Below are positions 8,648 to 18,162 of a stretch of 64,000 bases of DNA, one piece after another. Each line of letters starts with the position of its first letter. The first letter of the stretch is position 1. Below the pieces are notes generated by a model, which saw nothing but the letters and a program-made list of their open reading frames with translations, was not told where the DNA came from and searched no databases. The position numbers were made by a program, and so were the translations under genes. Source of the DNA: Mumia xiangluensis (GTDB lineage: Bacteria > Actinomycetota > Actinomycetes > Propionibacteriales > Nocardioidaceae); assembly GCF_010994095.1 (NCBI RefSeq), contig NZ_WJYO01000002.1, positions 620,001-684,000 of the forward strand, read 5' to 3'.

Positions 8648-11600
8648 CTACGGAGTCTCCCCGTCACCGGTCAAAACGGGGTCGGGGTCTCCTGCATCCA
8701 GCGTACCGGGGGCCTCCACACCAGCGGTGCCCTCCGCCTGCGCGGGGGCCTCAGCCGGCGCGCTCGGGGCGTCCGCTTGATCGGTCGGGGCCGAGCCGCT
8801 CCGGCGACGACGCCGCTTGCGCGGGCCGGCGGGCTCGGACGACTCGTCGGCCGAGGCTTCGGTCGCCGCGGGCTCAGCAGAGCTGTCAGGAGCCTCGTCG
8901 ACCTCCGCGACGACTGCCTCCGACGAGACCGTCTCGACGGTCTCCTCGGGTGCAGGAGCGGCGTCCTCGACCGCGTCGACGCGGTCTGCGGGCACGGGCG
9001 CCGGGTCCTTGGGCTCGGCGTCCTTCGGCTCGTTCTTGGCCTTCTGGCCGCGGCCGCCCTTGGCGTCGTTCTGCGACTTGCCGGACCGCTGGTTGTCGCC
9101 CGACTTCTGACCGTCGCCCGACTTCTGGTTGTCGCCGCCTCGTCCGCCGCGACCGCCGCGTCCGCGACGGCTCTCCTCGGCCTGCTTCTTCGGCTCGACC
9201 GGGTGCTCGTGCAGGATCAGGCCGCGGCCGTGACAGTGCTCACAGGGCTCGCTGAACGCCTCGAGCAGGCCGGTGCCGATCCGCTTGCGCGTCATCTGCA
9301 CGAGCCCGAGCGAGGTGACCTCTGCCACCTGGTGGCGCGTACGGTCGCGGCCGAGGCACTCGACCATGCGACGCAGCACCAGGTCGCGGTTGCTCTCGAG
9401 CACCATGTCGATGAAGTCCACGACGATGATGCCGCCGATGTCGCGCAGACGGAGCTGGCGGACGATCTCCTCGGCGGCCTCGAGATTGTTCTTGGTGACC
9501 GTCTCCTCGAGGTTGCCGCCCGACCCGGTGAACTTGCCGGTGTTGACGTCGACCACCGTCATCGCCTCGGTGCGGTCGATGATCAGCGAGCCGCCGGACG
9601 GGAGCCAGACCTTGCGGTCGAGCGCCTTCGCGATCTGCTCGTCGATACGGTGAGCCGAGAAGACGTCGCCCGACGCCGATCCGCTCCAGGTCTCGACCCG
9701 GTCCTTCAGGTCCGGCGCGACGTGGCTGACGTAGCCCTCGATCATGTCGGCTGCGTCGGAGCCCTCGACGACCAGGCGGGAGAAGTCCTCGTTGAAGAGG
9801 TCGCGGACGACCTTGATGGTCAGGTCCGGCTCGCCGTACAGCAGCTGAGGCGCGTTGCCGCTGGAGGTGGACTTCTTCTCGATGTCCTTCCAGCGTGCGT
9901 CGAGCGCCTCGACGTCGCGGGTCAGCTGATCCTCCGTGGCACCCTCTGCTGCGGTGCGGATGATCACGCCGGCGTCCTCGGGGAGGATGCCCTTCAGCAG
10001 CGACTTCAGACGGTTGCGCTCGGTGTCGGGCAGCTTCCGGGAGATGCCGCTGGTCTGGCCGTCCGGGACGTACACGAGGAAGCGGCCGGGAAGACTGATC
10101 TGGCTGGTCAGGCGTGCGCCCTTGTGCCCCACCGGGTCCTTCGTCACCTGGACGAGGACGGCCTGGCCGGACTTCAGGACCTCTTCGATCTTGCGCGGCT
10201 TGCCGTCGCCCAGCTTGCGCCAGTCGACCTCGCCCGCGTACAGGACGGCGTTGCGCCCCTTGCCGATGTCGACGAACGCCGCCTCCATCGACGGGAGGAC
10301 GTTCTGGACCCGGCCGAGGTAGACGTTGCCGATCATCGACGACTGCGAGTCACGCGCGACGTAGTGCTCGACCAGGACGTCGTCCTCGAGCACGGCGATC
10401 TGCGTGAGGTCCTCGCGCTGGCGGATGACCATCTCGCGCTTCACCGACTCACGGCGCGCCAGGAACTCGGCCTCGGAGACGATGGGGGTACGGCGGCGGC
10501 CGGCCTCGCGGCCCTCGCGGCGGCGCTGCTTCTTGGCCTCGAGCCGTGTCGATCCGGAGACGCTGGTGATCTCGTCCTCGGCGCTGCGGCGCTCGCGGAC
10601 CCGGACGACCGTGTTCTCGGGGTCGTCTGCGGCCGAGTCGTTGTCCTCGCCACGCCGGCGACGACGGCGGCGGCGGCGGCTCGAACCGCTGCTCGACTCG
10701 TCGCCCGCGTCCGCGGCGTCGTCCTCGGCCGACTCGTCGTCGGTGTCGGGCGTGTCGGTGCTCGCGGGTCGGTCCTCGCCGTCCTCGTCGTCGGACTCCG
10801 CGTCGGGATCGAGGTTCTCGGCGTCCGTGGTGCCGGGGCGACGGCGGCGGCGTCCGCCGCGGCGGCGGCGCCGACGACCCGGCGTGGTGCCGTCGGCGTC
10901 GTCGGACCCGTTGTCCTCGTCGTCCGCGTCAGAGTCGACGTCGGCCTCGCTGTCGACCCGGTCGTCCGCGTCGCGGCGACCGCGTGCACGGCGGTCGTCG
11001 TCGGAAGGCCAGTCGGCGTCGTCCGCGACAACCTCGGCGTCCGCACGGCGGCGGCGTGGTGCGACGGTCGGCTCGGGGGCCTGGAAGAGCGGCGCGACGA
11101 ACGGCGAGCGCGCGACCGAGGCCCTGGTGTCCGGGGCGGCGATCTCGTCGGTCTCGTCTTCGAGGTCGTCATCGAGCTCGGCGTCGCCGTCAACCTCGGG
11201 ATCGACCACTGCGGCGTCCTCGACGGCGGCGTCCTCGACAAGGGCGTCCTCGACCGGCGCTTCGTCGACGGGGGCCGGCGCTTCCTCGGCCGCGACCTCC
11301 GTCGCGGCAGGCGCCGGGGCGGCCGGGCCAGCGGACCGGGACGCGGTCTTGCGCGTCCGGGTGGAGCGGGTGACCGTCGGTGCGGCGACCGCGGGCGCGT
11401 CAGCAGCCGGGGCTTCGGCGGCGGGCGCCTCAGCAGCCGGCGCCTGCGTCGAAGCCTGCTCAGCCTCGTCGGCGGACTCCGCCGGGGCGGCAGCCTTGCG
11501 CTTGCGGGTCGCCTTCACGGGCTTCGCGGGGGCGCTTGCCTCGGAGAAGACCGCAGCCGCCGGAGGCGGGCCTGCGGGACGTGATGCCGTACGCCGGCGA

Positions 11601-11686
11601 CGCGTCACCGCGACGACCGGCTCGTTGCCCTCGTGCTCCCCGGCGTCGTCCGATGCGGGGTTGGGCGGGTTCTGTTCGTCGAGCAT
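8648..11686 (-). CDS. rne: Ribonuclease E/G family endoribonuclease with long N-terminal extension
   Basis: This enzyme cleaves single-stranded RNA in mRNA decay and rRNA/tRNA processing. From the ATG at 11686 (GAAGGAG 4 nt upstream) the protein is 1012 aa. The first 400 or so residues are low-complexity, alternating Ala/Glu-rich and Asp/Arg-rich blocks with APAAEAPAAEAPAADAPA repeats. The S1 domain (IGNVYLGRVQNVLPSMEAAF) lies near 450-495, the catalytic aspartates in VVDVNTGKFTG near 712 and VVDFIDM near 753, and the zinc-link CEHCHGRG near 815. A charged C-terminal tail follows. The 25 codons before MLDEQNPP in the longer open frame are rejected because the RBS sits at the internal ATG. Confidence 0.95.
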   Translation of the reverse strand: MLDEQNPPNPASDDAGEHEGNEPVVAVTRRRRTASRPAGPPPAAAVFSEASAPAKPVKATRKRKAAAPAESADEAEQASTQAPAAEAPAAEAPAADAPAVAAPTVTRSTRTRKTASRSAGPAAPAPAATEVAAEEAPAPVDEAPVEDALVEDAAVEDAAVVDPEVDGDAELDDDLEDETDEIAAPDTRASVARSPFVAPLFQAPEPTVAPRRRRADAEVVADDADWPSDDDRRARGRRDADDRVDSEADVDSDADDEDNGSDDADGTTPGRRRRRRGGRRRRRPGTTDAENLDPDAESDDEDGEDRPASTDTPDTDDESAEDDAADAGDESSSGSSRRRRRRRRRGEDNDSAADDPENTVVRVRERRSAEDEITSVSGSTRLEAKKQRRREGREAGRRRTPIVSEAEFLARRESVKREMVIRQREDLTQIAVLEDDVLVEHYVARDSQSSMIGNVYLGRVQNVLPSMEAAFVDIGKGRNAVLYAGEVDWRKLGDGKPRKIEEVLKSGQAVLVQVTKDPVGHKGARLTSQISLPGRFLVYVPDGQTSGISRKLPDTERNRLKSLLKGILPEDAGVIIRTAAEGATEDQLTRDVEALDARWKDIEKKSTSSGNAPQLLYGEPDLTIKVVRDLFNEDFSRLVVEGSDAADMIEGYVSHVAPDLKDRVETWSGSASGDVFSAHRIDEQIAKALDRKVWLPSGGSLIIDRTEAMTVVDVNTGKFTGSGGNLEETVTKNNLEAAEEIVRQLRLRDIGGIIVVDFIDMVLESNRDLVLRRMVECLGRDRTRHQVAEVTSLGLVQMTRKRIGTGLLEAFSEPCEHCHGRGLILHEHPVEPKKQAEESRRGRGGRGGRGGDNQKSGDGQKSGDNQRSGKSQNDAKGGRGQKAKNEPKDAEPKDPAPVPADRVDAVEDAAPAPEETVETVSSEAVVAEVDEAPDSSAEPAATEASADESSEPAGPRKRRRRRSGSAPTDQADAPSAPAEAPAQAEGTAGVEAPGTLDAGDPDPVLTGDGETP

Positions 11687-11880
11687 GGTGCTCCTTCGGC
11701 CCCGCGGGCAGCCACTGCTGCGCGCGAGGCGATGTCGTCGCCGCGTGCAACGGGGTCGCACTGCGGACGCAAGCCTGCGGTCGGCCCGGGATCCCGGGCT
11801 ACGGCGACGCTCCCCATGTCTGTCGGCCTGTCACGAGCGCTCCATCCGCCGCCGCGGTCGCCGCCGCAGGCATCGTGTGC

Positions 11881-12654
11881 CTACGACGCGTCGCGGTCGG
11901 GCGCGAACGGATCGCCGACCGTGCCGGACAGCGCATCAAGGGGACCCTGCGCGCGTCGGGTGGCCACGGGGACCGCCGACGGCGCGAGACCCGCGATGGC
12001 GCGGAGCCCGGCGAGAACATCGTCGGGTCGTACGGACGGGGTGCCGTGTCGTACGACCAGGTCCAGTATCGCACACCCACCCTCAGCATCCGGCGACGTG
12101 CGGGCGGCGAGGCGTACGACGGCCGCCCGGCTGTCGAACGTGCGGAGGCCCTTCTTGGTCATCCGCTCGACCAGCACCTCGGGCGCGGCGAGGAACGCGT
12201 CGACCGCGGAGGAGGCCTCCTCGAGGGACACGCCAGGCAGCTCCAGCGACCAGGAGCTCGCCTCCAGACGGTCCGCCAGCGACCCGGTGCCCTCCTTGAC
12301 GGCAACGACCTCGATGACGTCGATGCCCGGCGGCAGAGCGGTGTCGAGGGCCGCGCCGACCTCGCTCGGCTCCAGGGCGCGGATCAGCCCGATCTCGAGG
12401 TACTCGGCTTCGCTGGCGGCTCCGGTCGGGGACGCGCCGGCGTACGAGATCTTCGGGTGCGGCGTGAATCCGGACGAGTGCGCGATCGGGACGCCCGCGC
12501 GGCGCACGGCGCGCTCGAAGGCGCGGCCGAAGTCGCGGTGGCTCGTGAAGCGCAGGCGTCCCCGCTTCGCGTACCGGATGCGCAGCTTCTGGACGGTCGG
12601 GAGCTGCGGGTTGGGCGCCTCGGGGTTGGCCGGGGAGCGGTCGGGGCTCGTCAC
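11881..12654 (-). CDS. TIGR03936 / DUF2344 family protein (radical SAM partner)
   Basis: The 257-aa protein reads VQKLRIRYAKRGRLRFTSHRDFGRAFERAVRRAGVPIAHSSGFTPHPKISYA at its N-terminus, the hallmark of DUF2344/TIGR03936. Members normally lie beside or fused to the TIGR03960 B12-binding radical SAM protein and are thought to act with it, probably on RNA; the reaction is unknown. Here the partner gene lies 7 kb away, beyond a peptide transporter operon. The GTG at 12654 is chosen because TACGCT ends exactly 6 nt upstream; the longer open frame to 12819 overlaps dppF and is not supported. rne lies 194 nt downstream on the same strand. Confidence 0.88.
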   Translation of the reverse strand: MTSPDRSPANPEAPNPQLPTVQKLRIRYAKRGRLRFTSHRDFGRAFERAVRRAGVPIAHSSGFTPHPKISYAGASPTGAASEAEYLEIGLIRALEPSEVGAALDTALPPGIDVIEVVAVKEGTGSLADRLEASSWSLELPGVSLEEASSAVDAFLAAPEVLVERMTKKGLRTFDSRAAVVRLAARTSPDAEGGCAILDLVVRHGTPSVRPDDVLAGLRAIAGLAPSAVPVATRRAQGPLDALSGTVGDPFAPDRDAS

Positions 12655-12660
12655 GCTTCG

Positions 12661-12666
12661 AGCGTA
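12661..12666 (-). promoter_or_regulatory. -10 box (TACGCT), leaderless start of the TIGR03936 gene
   Basis: TACGCT followed by 6 nt and the GTG at 12654. It lies in the 58-nt gap after dppF. Confidence 0.45.
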
Positions 12667-12712
12667 CCCAAGCGCCGGGACGCGACGACGATGGAGCGCT
12701 CCTGGGCGCCGG

Positions 12713-13645
12713 TCACGAGGCGTGGTGGCAACGCACGGCCACGTCGCCGAGCTCACGACGCGGCGGTGCGACGTCGAGGCAGACCTGCGTGGCGAACGCG
12801 CACCGCGTCGCGAACGCACACCCCGTACGACGCTCGGTCGGGCTCGCGGGGTCCCCGACGACGCGTGGGCGCTCCCCGCGCTCCCCCGGCACGAAGGCAG
12901 GGACGGACGCGATAAGCATCTGCGTGTACGGGTGGCGCGGCGTCGTCACGACGTCGCCCGCCGGACCCTCCTCGACGATCTGCCCGAGGTACATCACGCC
13001 GATCCGGTCCGCGACGCTGCTGACGACGGCGAGGTCGTGGGCGATGAGGAGATAGGCGAGACCGTGCTCGGCCTGGAGGTCGGCGAGAAGGTTGAGGACC
13101 TGTGCCTGCACCGAGACGTCCAGCGACGCGACCGGCTCGTCGAGCACGAGGAGCTTCGGCTCGAGCGCGAGCGCCCGCGCGATCACGACGCGCTGTCGCT
13201 GACCGCCGCTCAGCTCGCGCGGGTAGCGACGGCCCATCGAGCGGTCGAGGCCCACGTCGTCCAGCAGGTCGGCCACCGAGCGCGAGCCCGTACGGCGTCG
13301 GATCCGCAGCGGCTCGCTCACGGCCTCCTCGACGGTCAGGCGCGGCGACAGGGCCGCAGCCGGGTCCTGGAACACGAACTGGGTGTGGTCGCGCACCGCC
13401 CGCACCGCGGACCTGCGCTGTTGCGAGACCGTCTGCCCTGACCAGCTGACCTGCCCGGCGTCGGGCGCGGTGAGCATGGCGGCCATCCGGGCGAGCGTGG
13501 ACTTGCCGCACCCGCTCTCCCCGACGAGGGCGTACGTCTCCCCCGCCGCGATGGTGAGGCTCACGTCGTCGACGGCGGTCAACCGGGCACCGCCGGCGAT
13601 GTCGTACCCCTTCGCGAGCCCTTCCAGCGCGATGACGGGACTCAT
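12713..13645 (-). CDS. dppF: Peptide ABC transporter ATP-binding protein (DppF-like)
   Basis: The 310-aa ATPase powers the peptide importer. It has Walker A GESGCGKST at 42-50, the Q-loop FVFQDP, the signature LSGGQRQRV, Walker B LLVLDEP and the H-loop LIAHDLAVV. Its C-terminus carries the oligopeptide-transporter extension with two cysteines (GCAFATRCAFATQVC), which in relatives binds an iron-sulfur cluster or metal. The ATG at 13645 overlaps the dppD stop by 4 nt; the longer frame upstream lies inside dppD. It is the last gene of the operon. Confidence 0.93.
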   Translation of the reverse strand: MSPVIALEGLAKGYDIAGGARLTAVDDVSLTIAAGETYALVGESGCGKSTLARMAAMLTAPDAGQVSWSGQTVSQQRRSAVRAVRDHTQFVFQDPAAALSPRLTVEEAVSEPLRIRRRTGSRSVADLLDDVGLDRSMGRRYPRELSGGQRQRVVIARALALEPKLLVLDEPVASLDVSVQAQVLNLLADLQAEHGLAYLLIAHDLAVVSSVADRIGVMYLGQIVEEGPAGDVVTTPRHPYTQMLIASVPAFVPGERGERPRVVGDPASPTERRTGCAFATRCAFATQVCLDVAPPRRELGDVAVRCHHAS

Positions 13646-14643
13646 GCGGCGCCCTCCTCGGCCCTCGACGTGGCGGTGGTCTCCCCGCTCCCGGGGTGCC
13701 AGCAGCGCGACCATCCCTGGTCGCTGGTTCGGATCGGCGGAGCCTCGCCGCACGCGCCGGTCGCGACGGGGCACCGCGGCGCGAACGCGCATCCCGCTGG
13801 CCAGGACCCCGGCAGCGGGGGCCGACCGACCATCGCGCCCAGGCGCCGCCGCCCGGCAGCGAGCACCGGCCGGCTCGCGAGGAGCCCGCGCGTGTAGGGG
13901 TGCTGCGGGTCCTGGAACACCGACGCCACCGGTCCCTCCTCGACGATCTGACCGGCGTACATGACGGCCACCCGATCGGCCACCTCGGCCACGAGGCCGA
14001 GGTCGTGCGTCACGATCAGTGCCGAGCGCGCCTCGTCGCGTGTCGCCGACCGGATCACGTCGAGGACCTGGGCCTGGACCGTCACGTCCAGCGCCGTCGT
14101 CGGCTCGTCGGCCACCAGGAGCGCAGGGTCGTTCGCGAGGGCCATGGCGATGGCGACCCGCTGCCGCAGCCCTCCGGAGAGCTCGTGCGGGTAGGCGCGT
14201 GCGCGCTGCTCAGGAGCGGGGACCCCGACCTTGGCGAGCAGCTCGACGACGCGGGCATGGTGGGACCTGCGGCGCCCCCCGTGGTGGAGCATGACCGCCT
14301 CGGCGATCTGGTCGCCGATCCGCTGCAGCGGGTTGAGGGAGCTCAGCGGGTCCTGGAACACCGTGCCGACCACACCTCCGCGAACACGCATCAGCGTGCG
14401 CTCGTCGGCGCCCACGAGCTCGATCCCCTGGGCGCGGACGGAGCCACCGGTGATCCGGACGCCGCGCCCGGCCAGGCCGAGGGAGGCCATGCAGGTGACG
14501 GTCTTGCCCGAGCCCGACTCACCGACGAGCCCGACGACGCTCGCTGCCGCGACCGTGAGACTCACCCCGCGGACGAGCACCAGCGGGTCGTCCGGATCGC
14601 CCGCCTCGACCCACAGGTCGTCGATCTCCAGTGCCGCGGTCAC
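13642..14643 (-). CDS. dppD: Peptide ABC transporter ATP-binding protein (DppD-like)
   Basis: The 333-aa protein is the second ATPase of the importer. Walker A is GESGSGKTVT at about 41-50, the signature is LSGGLRQRV, Walker B reads LLVADEPTTALDV, and the oligopeptide C-terminal motif appears as GCAFAPRCPVATGAC. It starts with a GTG at 14643, whose GTGA overlaps the permease stop by 4 nt, and overlaps dppF likewise. DppD/DppF pairs usually form the heterodimer under the DppB/DppC channel. Confidence 0.93.
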   Translation of the reverse strand: MTAALEIDDLWVEAGDPDDPLVLVRGVSLTVAAASVVGLVGESGSGKTVTCMASLGLAGRGVRITGGSVRAQGIELVGADERTLMRVRGGVVGTVFQDPLSSLNPLQRIGDQIAEAVMLHHGGRRRSHHARVVELLAKVGVPAPEQRARAYPHELSGGLRQRVAIAMALANDPALLVADEPTTALDVTVQAQVLDVIRSATRDEARSALIVTHDLGLVAEVADRVAVMYAGQIVEEGPVASVFQDPQHPYTRGLLASRPVLAAGRRRLGAMVGRPPLPGSWPAGCAFAPRCPVATGACGEAPPIRTSDQGWSRCWHPGSGETTATSRAEEGAA

Positions 14644-15497
14644 GGGACCACCTCCTTGTCGATCACGTCGGCGCCGGCGTTCCAGCGGCCCCGCAGCGCG
14701 TTGCCGAGCGCGTTCGCGCAGATCACCGTGACGACGATCATCAGGGCGGGCCAGGCGACGATCCACCACGCCGTCTGGAGGTACGGGGTGCCGTCGGCGA
14801 TGATGTTGCCCCACGACGCCGTCGGCGGCTTCACGCCGAGGCCGAGGAACGACAGCGCGCCTTCGATGACCACCAGCGCGCCCACCGTGAAGGACCACAC
14901 GACGAGGTTCGCGGGGAGCACCTGCGGCAGGACGTGCCGGCGTACGAGGTAGAGGTCCGAGGCGCCCGCACCAGCGGCGGCCACGACGTAGTCCTCGCTC
15001 CGCACGCGCAGCGCGATCGTCCGGGTGACCCGCGTCGGCAGGACCCAGCCGCCGAGGGTCAGCAGCACTATCAGGACCGGGATGTCCGAGCCCACGACGG
15101 CGACGGCGGCGAGCGCGATCACGAGGAACGGGAAGGCCAGCCAGATGTCGGCACCCGCCATGATCACGCGGTCGCACCAGCCGCCCCAGTACCCGGCGAC
15201 GAGGCCGAGCACCATCCCGACCAGCACGGCGCCGGTCGCCGCGCCGAACCCGACCTGGAGCGAGACCTGGCCGCCCTCCAGGGTCCGGGTCAGCATGTCC
15301 CGGCCGAACGCGTCGGTGCCGAGCGGCCGCCCGTCGATCGCACCGGGCAGCCAGGCCGGCGGCGCGAGGCGCTCCCCGAGGGCCTGCTGCCCGGCCTCGG
15401 GGCCGAGAAGCATCGGGCCGACGAAGCAGGCCACGATCGTGAGGACGAGGACGCCGAGCGGCACCCACAGGCGCAGGTCGATCCCGCGGCGCCTCAT
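14640..15497 (-). CDS. dppC: Peptide ABC transporter permease (DppC-like)
   Basis: The 285-aa inner-membrane protein has an N-terminal anchor helix (LWVPLGVLVLTIVACFVGPMLL) and the permease core with the EAA-type loop (EDYVVAAAGAGASDLYLVRRHVLPQ) that docks on the ATPases. The motif PLGTDAFGRDMLTRTLEGG is typical of DppC/OppC. It overlaps dppB and dppD by 4 nt each. Confidence 0.93.
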   Translation of the reverse strand: MRRRGIDLRLWVPLGVLVLTIVACFVGPMLLGPEAGQQALGERLAPPAWLPGAIDGRPLGTDAFGRDMLTRTLEGGQVSLQVGFGAATGAVLVGMVLGLVAGYWGGWCDRVIMAGADIWLAFPFLVIALAAVAVVGSDIPVLIVLLTLGGWVLPTRVTRTIALRVRSEDYVVAAAGAGASDLYLVRRHVLPQVLPANLVVWSFTVGALVVIEGALSFLGLGVKPPTASWGNIIADGTPYLQTAWWIVAWPALMIVVTVICANALGNALRGRWNAGADVIDKEVVP

Positions 15498-16501
15498 GCG
15501 CGGGCCCGAGCGATACGGGGGTCGAGCGCACGGAGCAGGCCGTCGCCGACCACGTTGACCACCACCACGAACACTCCGATCACGAAGACGCAGGCCTGGA
15601 CCACCGGGTAGTCCCGCGCGAAGATCGCGTCCACGAGCTCCTTGCCGATCCCGTCGTAGGCGAACAGCACCTCGACGACGACGGCCCCGGAGATCAGGTA
15701 CGAGATCTCGACGACGAGAGCGGCCGCCACCGCGGGGAACGCGTTCGGCAGCGCATGGCGCCACAGGACCCGTCGGGTCGATGCCCCCTTGGCGGCGGCC
15801 GTACGGAGGAAGTCCTGGTCCTCGACCTGCTCGAGCTCGGCGGCGACCATCCGCGCGGTGCGCGCGATCGCGAACGTCGCGAGCGCCAGCGTCGGCATCA
15901 CGAGCGTGGCTGCCGTCCCCGAGCCGAACGCCGGCAGCCAGCCCAGGCGTACGGCGAAGAGGTAGATCAGCAGGATGCCGAGCACGAAGGTCGGGACCGC
16001 CTGCGCGAGCGTCATCGAGGTGCCGACGACCGCCCGGGTCACGCGGCCGCCACGGTCGAGCAGCACACCGCACGGGATGCCGACGGCGACCGAGACGAGC
16101 ATCGTCGTGACCAGCAGGACCAGCGTCGCCGGCAGCGCGCCCAGCGCCGTGCCGAGCGCGGACTCGCCAGAGAAGACGGACGTGCCGAAGTCGAGGCGTA
16201 CGACGTCGCCGAGGAACGCGGCGTACTGCGCGAGGAGCGGCTCGTCGAGCCCCAGCCCCGCGCGTACGGCCTCGAGCTGCTGCGGCGTCGCCGACGGGCC
16301 GGCGAGGACGCCCGCCGGGTCGCCGCTGAGGCGGACCAGGAAGAAGAGGAGCGTCAGCAGGCCCAGCAGCGTCAGCAGCAGGCGTACGGTCATCGCCCCG
16401 AGCCGGCGGGCGCGACGTCCACGACGCCCCCGCCCGGCCGAGGGCGGTGCGGTGGCGCCGGGGTCGACCGACGCCACCACACCCTCAGTCATCTCGGTCA
16501 C
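15494..16501 (-). CDS. dppB: Peptide ABC transporter permease (DppB-like)
   Basis: The 335-aa protein has about six membrane helices, beginning LLLTLLGLLTLLFFLVRLSGDPA, and the DppB-type loop EQVEDQDFLRTAAAKGASTRRVLWRHALPN. A 35-residue basic cytoplasmic N-terminus precedes the first helix. The GTG at 16501 overlaps the binding-protein stop by 4 nt; an ATG three codons on (16492) is an alternative. Together with dppC it forms the channel. Confidence 0.92.
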   Translation of the reverse strand: MTEMTEGVVASVDPGATAPPSAGRGRRGRRARRLGAMTVRLLLTLLGLLTLLFFLVRLSGDPAGVLAGPSATPQQLEAVRAGLGLDEPLLAQYAAFLGDVVRLDFGTSVFSGESALGTALGALPATLVLLVTTMLVSVAVGIPCGVLLDRGGRVTRAVVGTSMTLAQAVPTFVLGILLIYLFAVRLGWLPAFGSGTAATLVMPTLALATFAIARTARMVAAELEQVEDQDFLRTAAAKGASTRRVLWRHALPNAFPAVAAALVVEISYLISGAVVVEVLFAYDGIGKELVDAIFARDYPVVQACVFVIGVFVVVVNVVGDGLLRALDPRIARARA

Positions 16502-18066
16502 TCACTGACGGTGATCGCCTCGGCTCGCACCAGGCTGTCACCCGACAGCGGCAGGTCCGAGATCCGCGGCGCCACGGTGTAGAGGTTGTCGGTCCACGCC
16601 AGGAACAGGACGCCGGCCTCATCGTTGAGGATCTTCGCCATCTGCTTGATCTGGGCCTCGCGCTTCGCCTCGTCGAGCTCGCCGGACTGCGAGGCGTACA
16701 GGTCCTGGTACTCGTTGACCGGGATGTGCGCCTGCTGGCCGGGCGCGGTCGGCCCGAAACGGCTGACCGACGTGATGTCGCGCAGGTCGTAGTAGTCGGT
16801 CTGCCAGTAGAGCAGCGGGTACTCGGACTTCATGAGGAGCGTCGGGATGAACGCTGAGAGGTCCTGCACCACGACCTCGCTCTTGAACCCGATCGCGTTG
16901 AGGTATCCGGCGACGGCCTCCGCCGGCGCCTTGAAGAGTGCCGTGGTGGCGATCGGGAGCTCGAGCCCCTCGACCCCCGCCTCGGACACGAGCGACTTCG
17001 CGCGGTCCAGGTCGAACTCGTACGACGGGAGGGAGTCGTCGTATCCGAGGTAGCCCTTCTGGAGCAGCTGGCTGCCGTTCGGGGTGCCGAACCCGCCGAG
17101 CACCGCGTCGACGAACTCCTCACGGTTGACGGCGAGGTTGATCGCCTCGCGGACGCGGACGTCGGCCAGCGCGGGCTCGACGTCGGCGATGAGGCTCGTG
17201 ATGGCCGACGAACCGGCCGGCTTGTGCACGTTCGTGAAGCCGCTGCCCTCGAGCTGGGTCGCGACGTCGGCGGGCAGTCCGTACGCGACGTCGACCTCGC
17301 CGGTGCGCAGGGCGCTCGACAGCGTCGCCGGGTTGGGGATCGCCTGGATCGTCAGGTCCTTGACCGAGTCGGTCGCGCGCCACGAGTCGTCGAAGCGCGT
17401 GAGCTCGATCGACGTGCCTGCCTCGTAGCCGGTGACCTGGAAGGGCCCCGTGCCGGCGGGTCGGTCGGCGTCGAAGGTCGCCGGATCGACGATGTCGAGC
17501 AGGGTCATGCGGTTGAGCAGGATGGCGTCGGGCGTGGAGGTGACGACGCGGACCACCTCGGGCGAGACCTCGGACGCCTCCTTCACGGTGGCGATGCGGC
17601 CGGCCACGGTCGCGTACGCGGGGTCGCCGGAGAGGACACGCTCGACGTTCGCGACGACGGCAGCCGCGTCGAGGGCGGCACCGCTGGAGAACGTCACGTC
17701 CTTGCGCAGGGTGAAGTCGACGGTCGTGTCGTCGACGCGCTCCCACTCGGTCGCGAGGCTGGCGGCGATCTCACCGTCCTCGTCGAAGGTCACGAGCTGG
17801 TCGAAGACCTGCTTCGTGTAGGTGCGGCCCACCGACGACAGCGCCGCCGCCGGGTCGAGGCTGTTGCTGATGGCCGTGCTGCCGATCGTCACCGACGCGT
17901 CGTCGACGCTCTTGGCGTCAGCGTCGCCGTCGCCCCCGCCGCACGCCGTCAGCGTGAGCGCCAGCACCGCGACCCCGACCGCTCCCGCTCGCGCGCCGCG
18001 TCGTGCCCTGCCATCCGAACTCGAGGCGTTTCCACTCAGGAAAGGCCAACTCGAGAAAGCCCGCAT
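16498..18066 (-). CDS. dppA: ABC transporter peptide-binding lipoprotein (SBP family 5)
   Basis: The 522-aa protein has a basic N-terminus, a hydrophobic stretch and a lipobox LTAC at about residues 40-43 (VLALTLTACGGGDG), so it is a surface lipoprotein. The body matches family-5 solute-binding proteins: NSLDPAAALSSVGRTYTKQVFDQLVTF, ATEWERVDDTTVDFTLRKDVTFSSGA and PAGTGPFQV. The likely ligands are peptides, but nickel or other compounds are also bound by this family. The ATG at 18066 is preferred; a GTG at 18078 is possible. It heads the operon A-B-C-D-F, all overlapping by 4 nt. Confidence 0.93.
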   Translation of the reverse strand: MRAFSSWPFLSGNASSSDGRARRGARAGAVGVAVLALTLTACGGGDGDADAKSVDDASVTIGSTAISNSLDPAAALSSVGRTYTKQVFDQLVTFDEDGEIAASLATEWERVDDTTVDFTLRKDVTFSSGAALDAAAVVANVERVLSGDPAYATVAGRIATVKEASEVSPEVVRVVTSTPDAILLNRMTLLDIVDPATFDADRPAGTGPFQVTGYEAGTSIELTRFDDSWRATDSVKDLTIQAIPNPATLSSALRTGEVDVAYGLPADVATQLEGSGFTNVHKPAGSSAITSLIADVEPALADVRVREAINLAVNREEFVDAVLGGFGTPNGSQLLQKGYLGYDDSLPSYEFDLDRAKSLVSEAGVEGLELPIATTALFKAPAEAVAGYLNAIGFKSEVVVQDLSAFIPTLLMKSEYPLLYWQTDYYDLRDITSVSRFGPTAPGQQAHIPVNEYQDLYASQSGELDEAKREAQIKQMAKILNDEAGVLFLAWTDNLYTVAPRISDLPLSGDSLVRAEAITVSE

Positions 18067-18123
18067 GCGGTCAACCACCGATCCGTCCCGAGCCGCGACT
18101 GGCAGGGCCAGCGGCGGCTAATC

Positions 18124-18136
18124 TATACGATATACG
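18124..18136. promoter_or_regulatory. Direct repeat TATACG-A-TATACG upstream of dppA
   Basis: Two TATACG hexamers are separated by one base in the 172-bp divergent region between dppA and the MFS gene. This AT-rich patch is unusual in the GC-rich surroundings. It could serve as -10 elements or as a regulator site. Confidence 0.3.
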
Positions 18137-18162
18137 GACGCTAGCGAGCAGGTGTCGCGCTG

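Noticed and set aside
8777-11584. A 935-codon open frame on the plus strand
   Set aside because: It is antisense to rne, whose S1, catalytic and zinc-link motifs are intact. The product is low-complexity and has no RBS.
12693-12702. GGAGCGCTCC palindrome between dppF and the TIGR03936 gene as a terminator
   Set aside because: The stem would have no loop and is only 5 bp per arm; chance is likely in this GC content.
13642-15531. A 629-codon frame as a fused permease-ATPase
   Set aside because: The portion upstream of 14643 lies in the wrong frame of dppC. The ATPase starts at the GTG coupled to the dppC stop.
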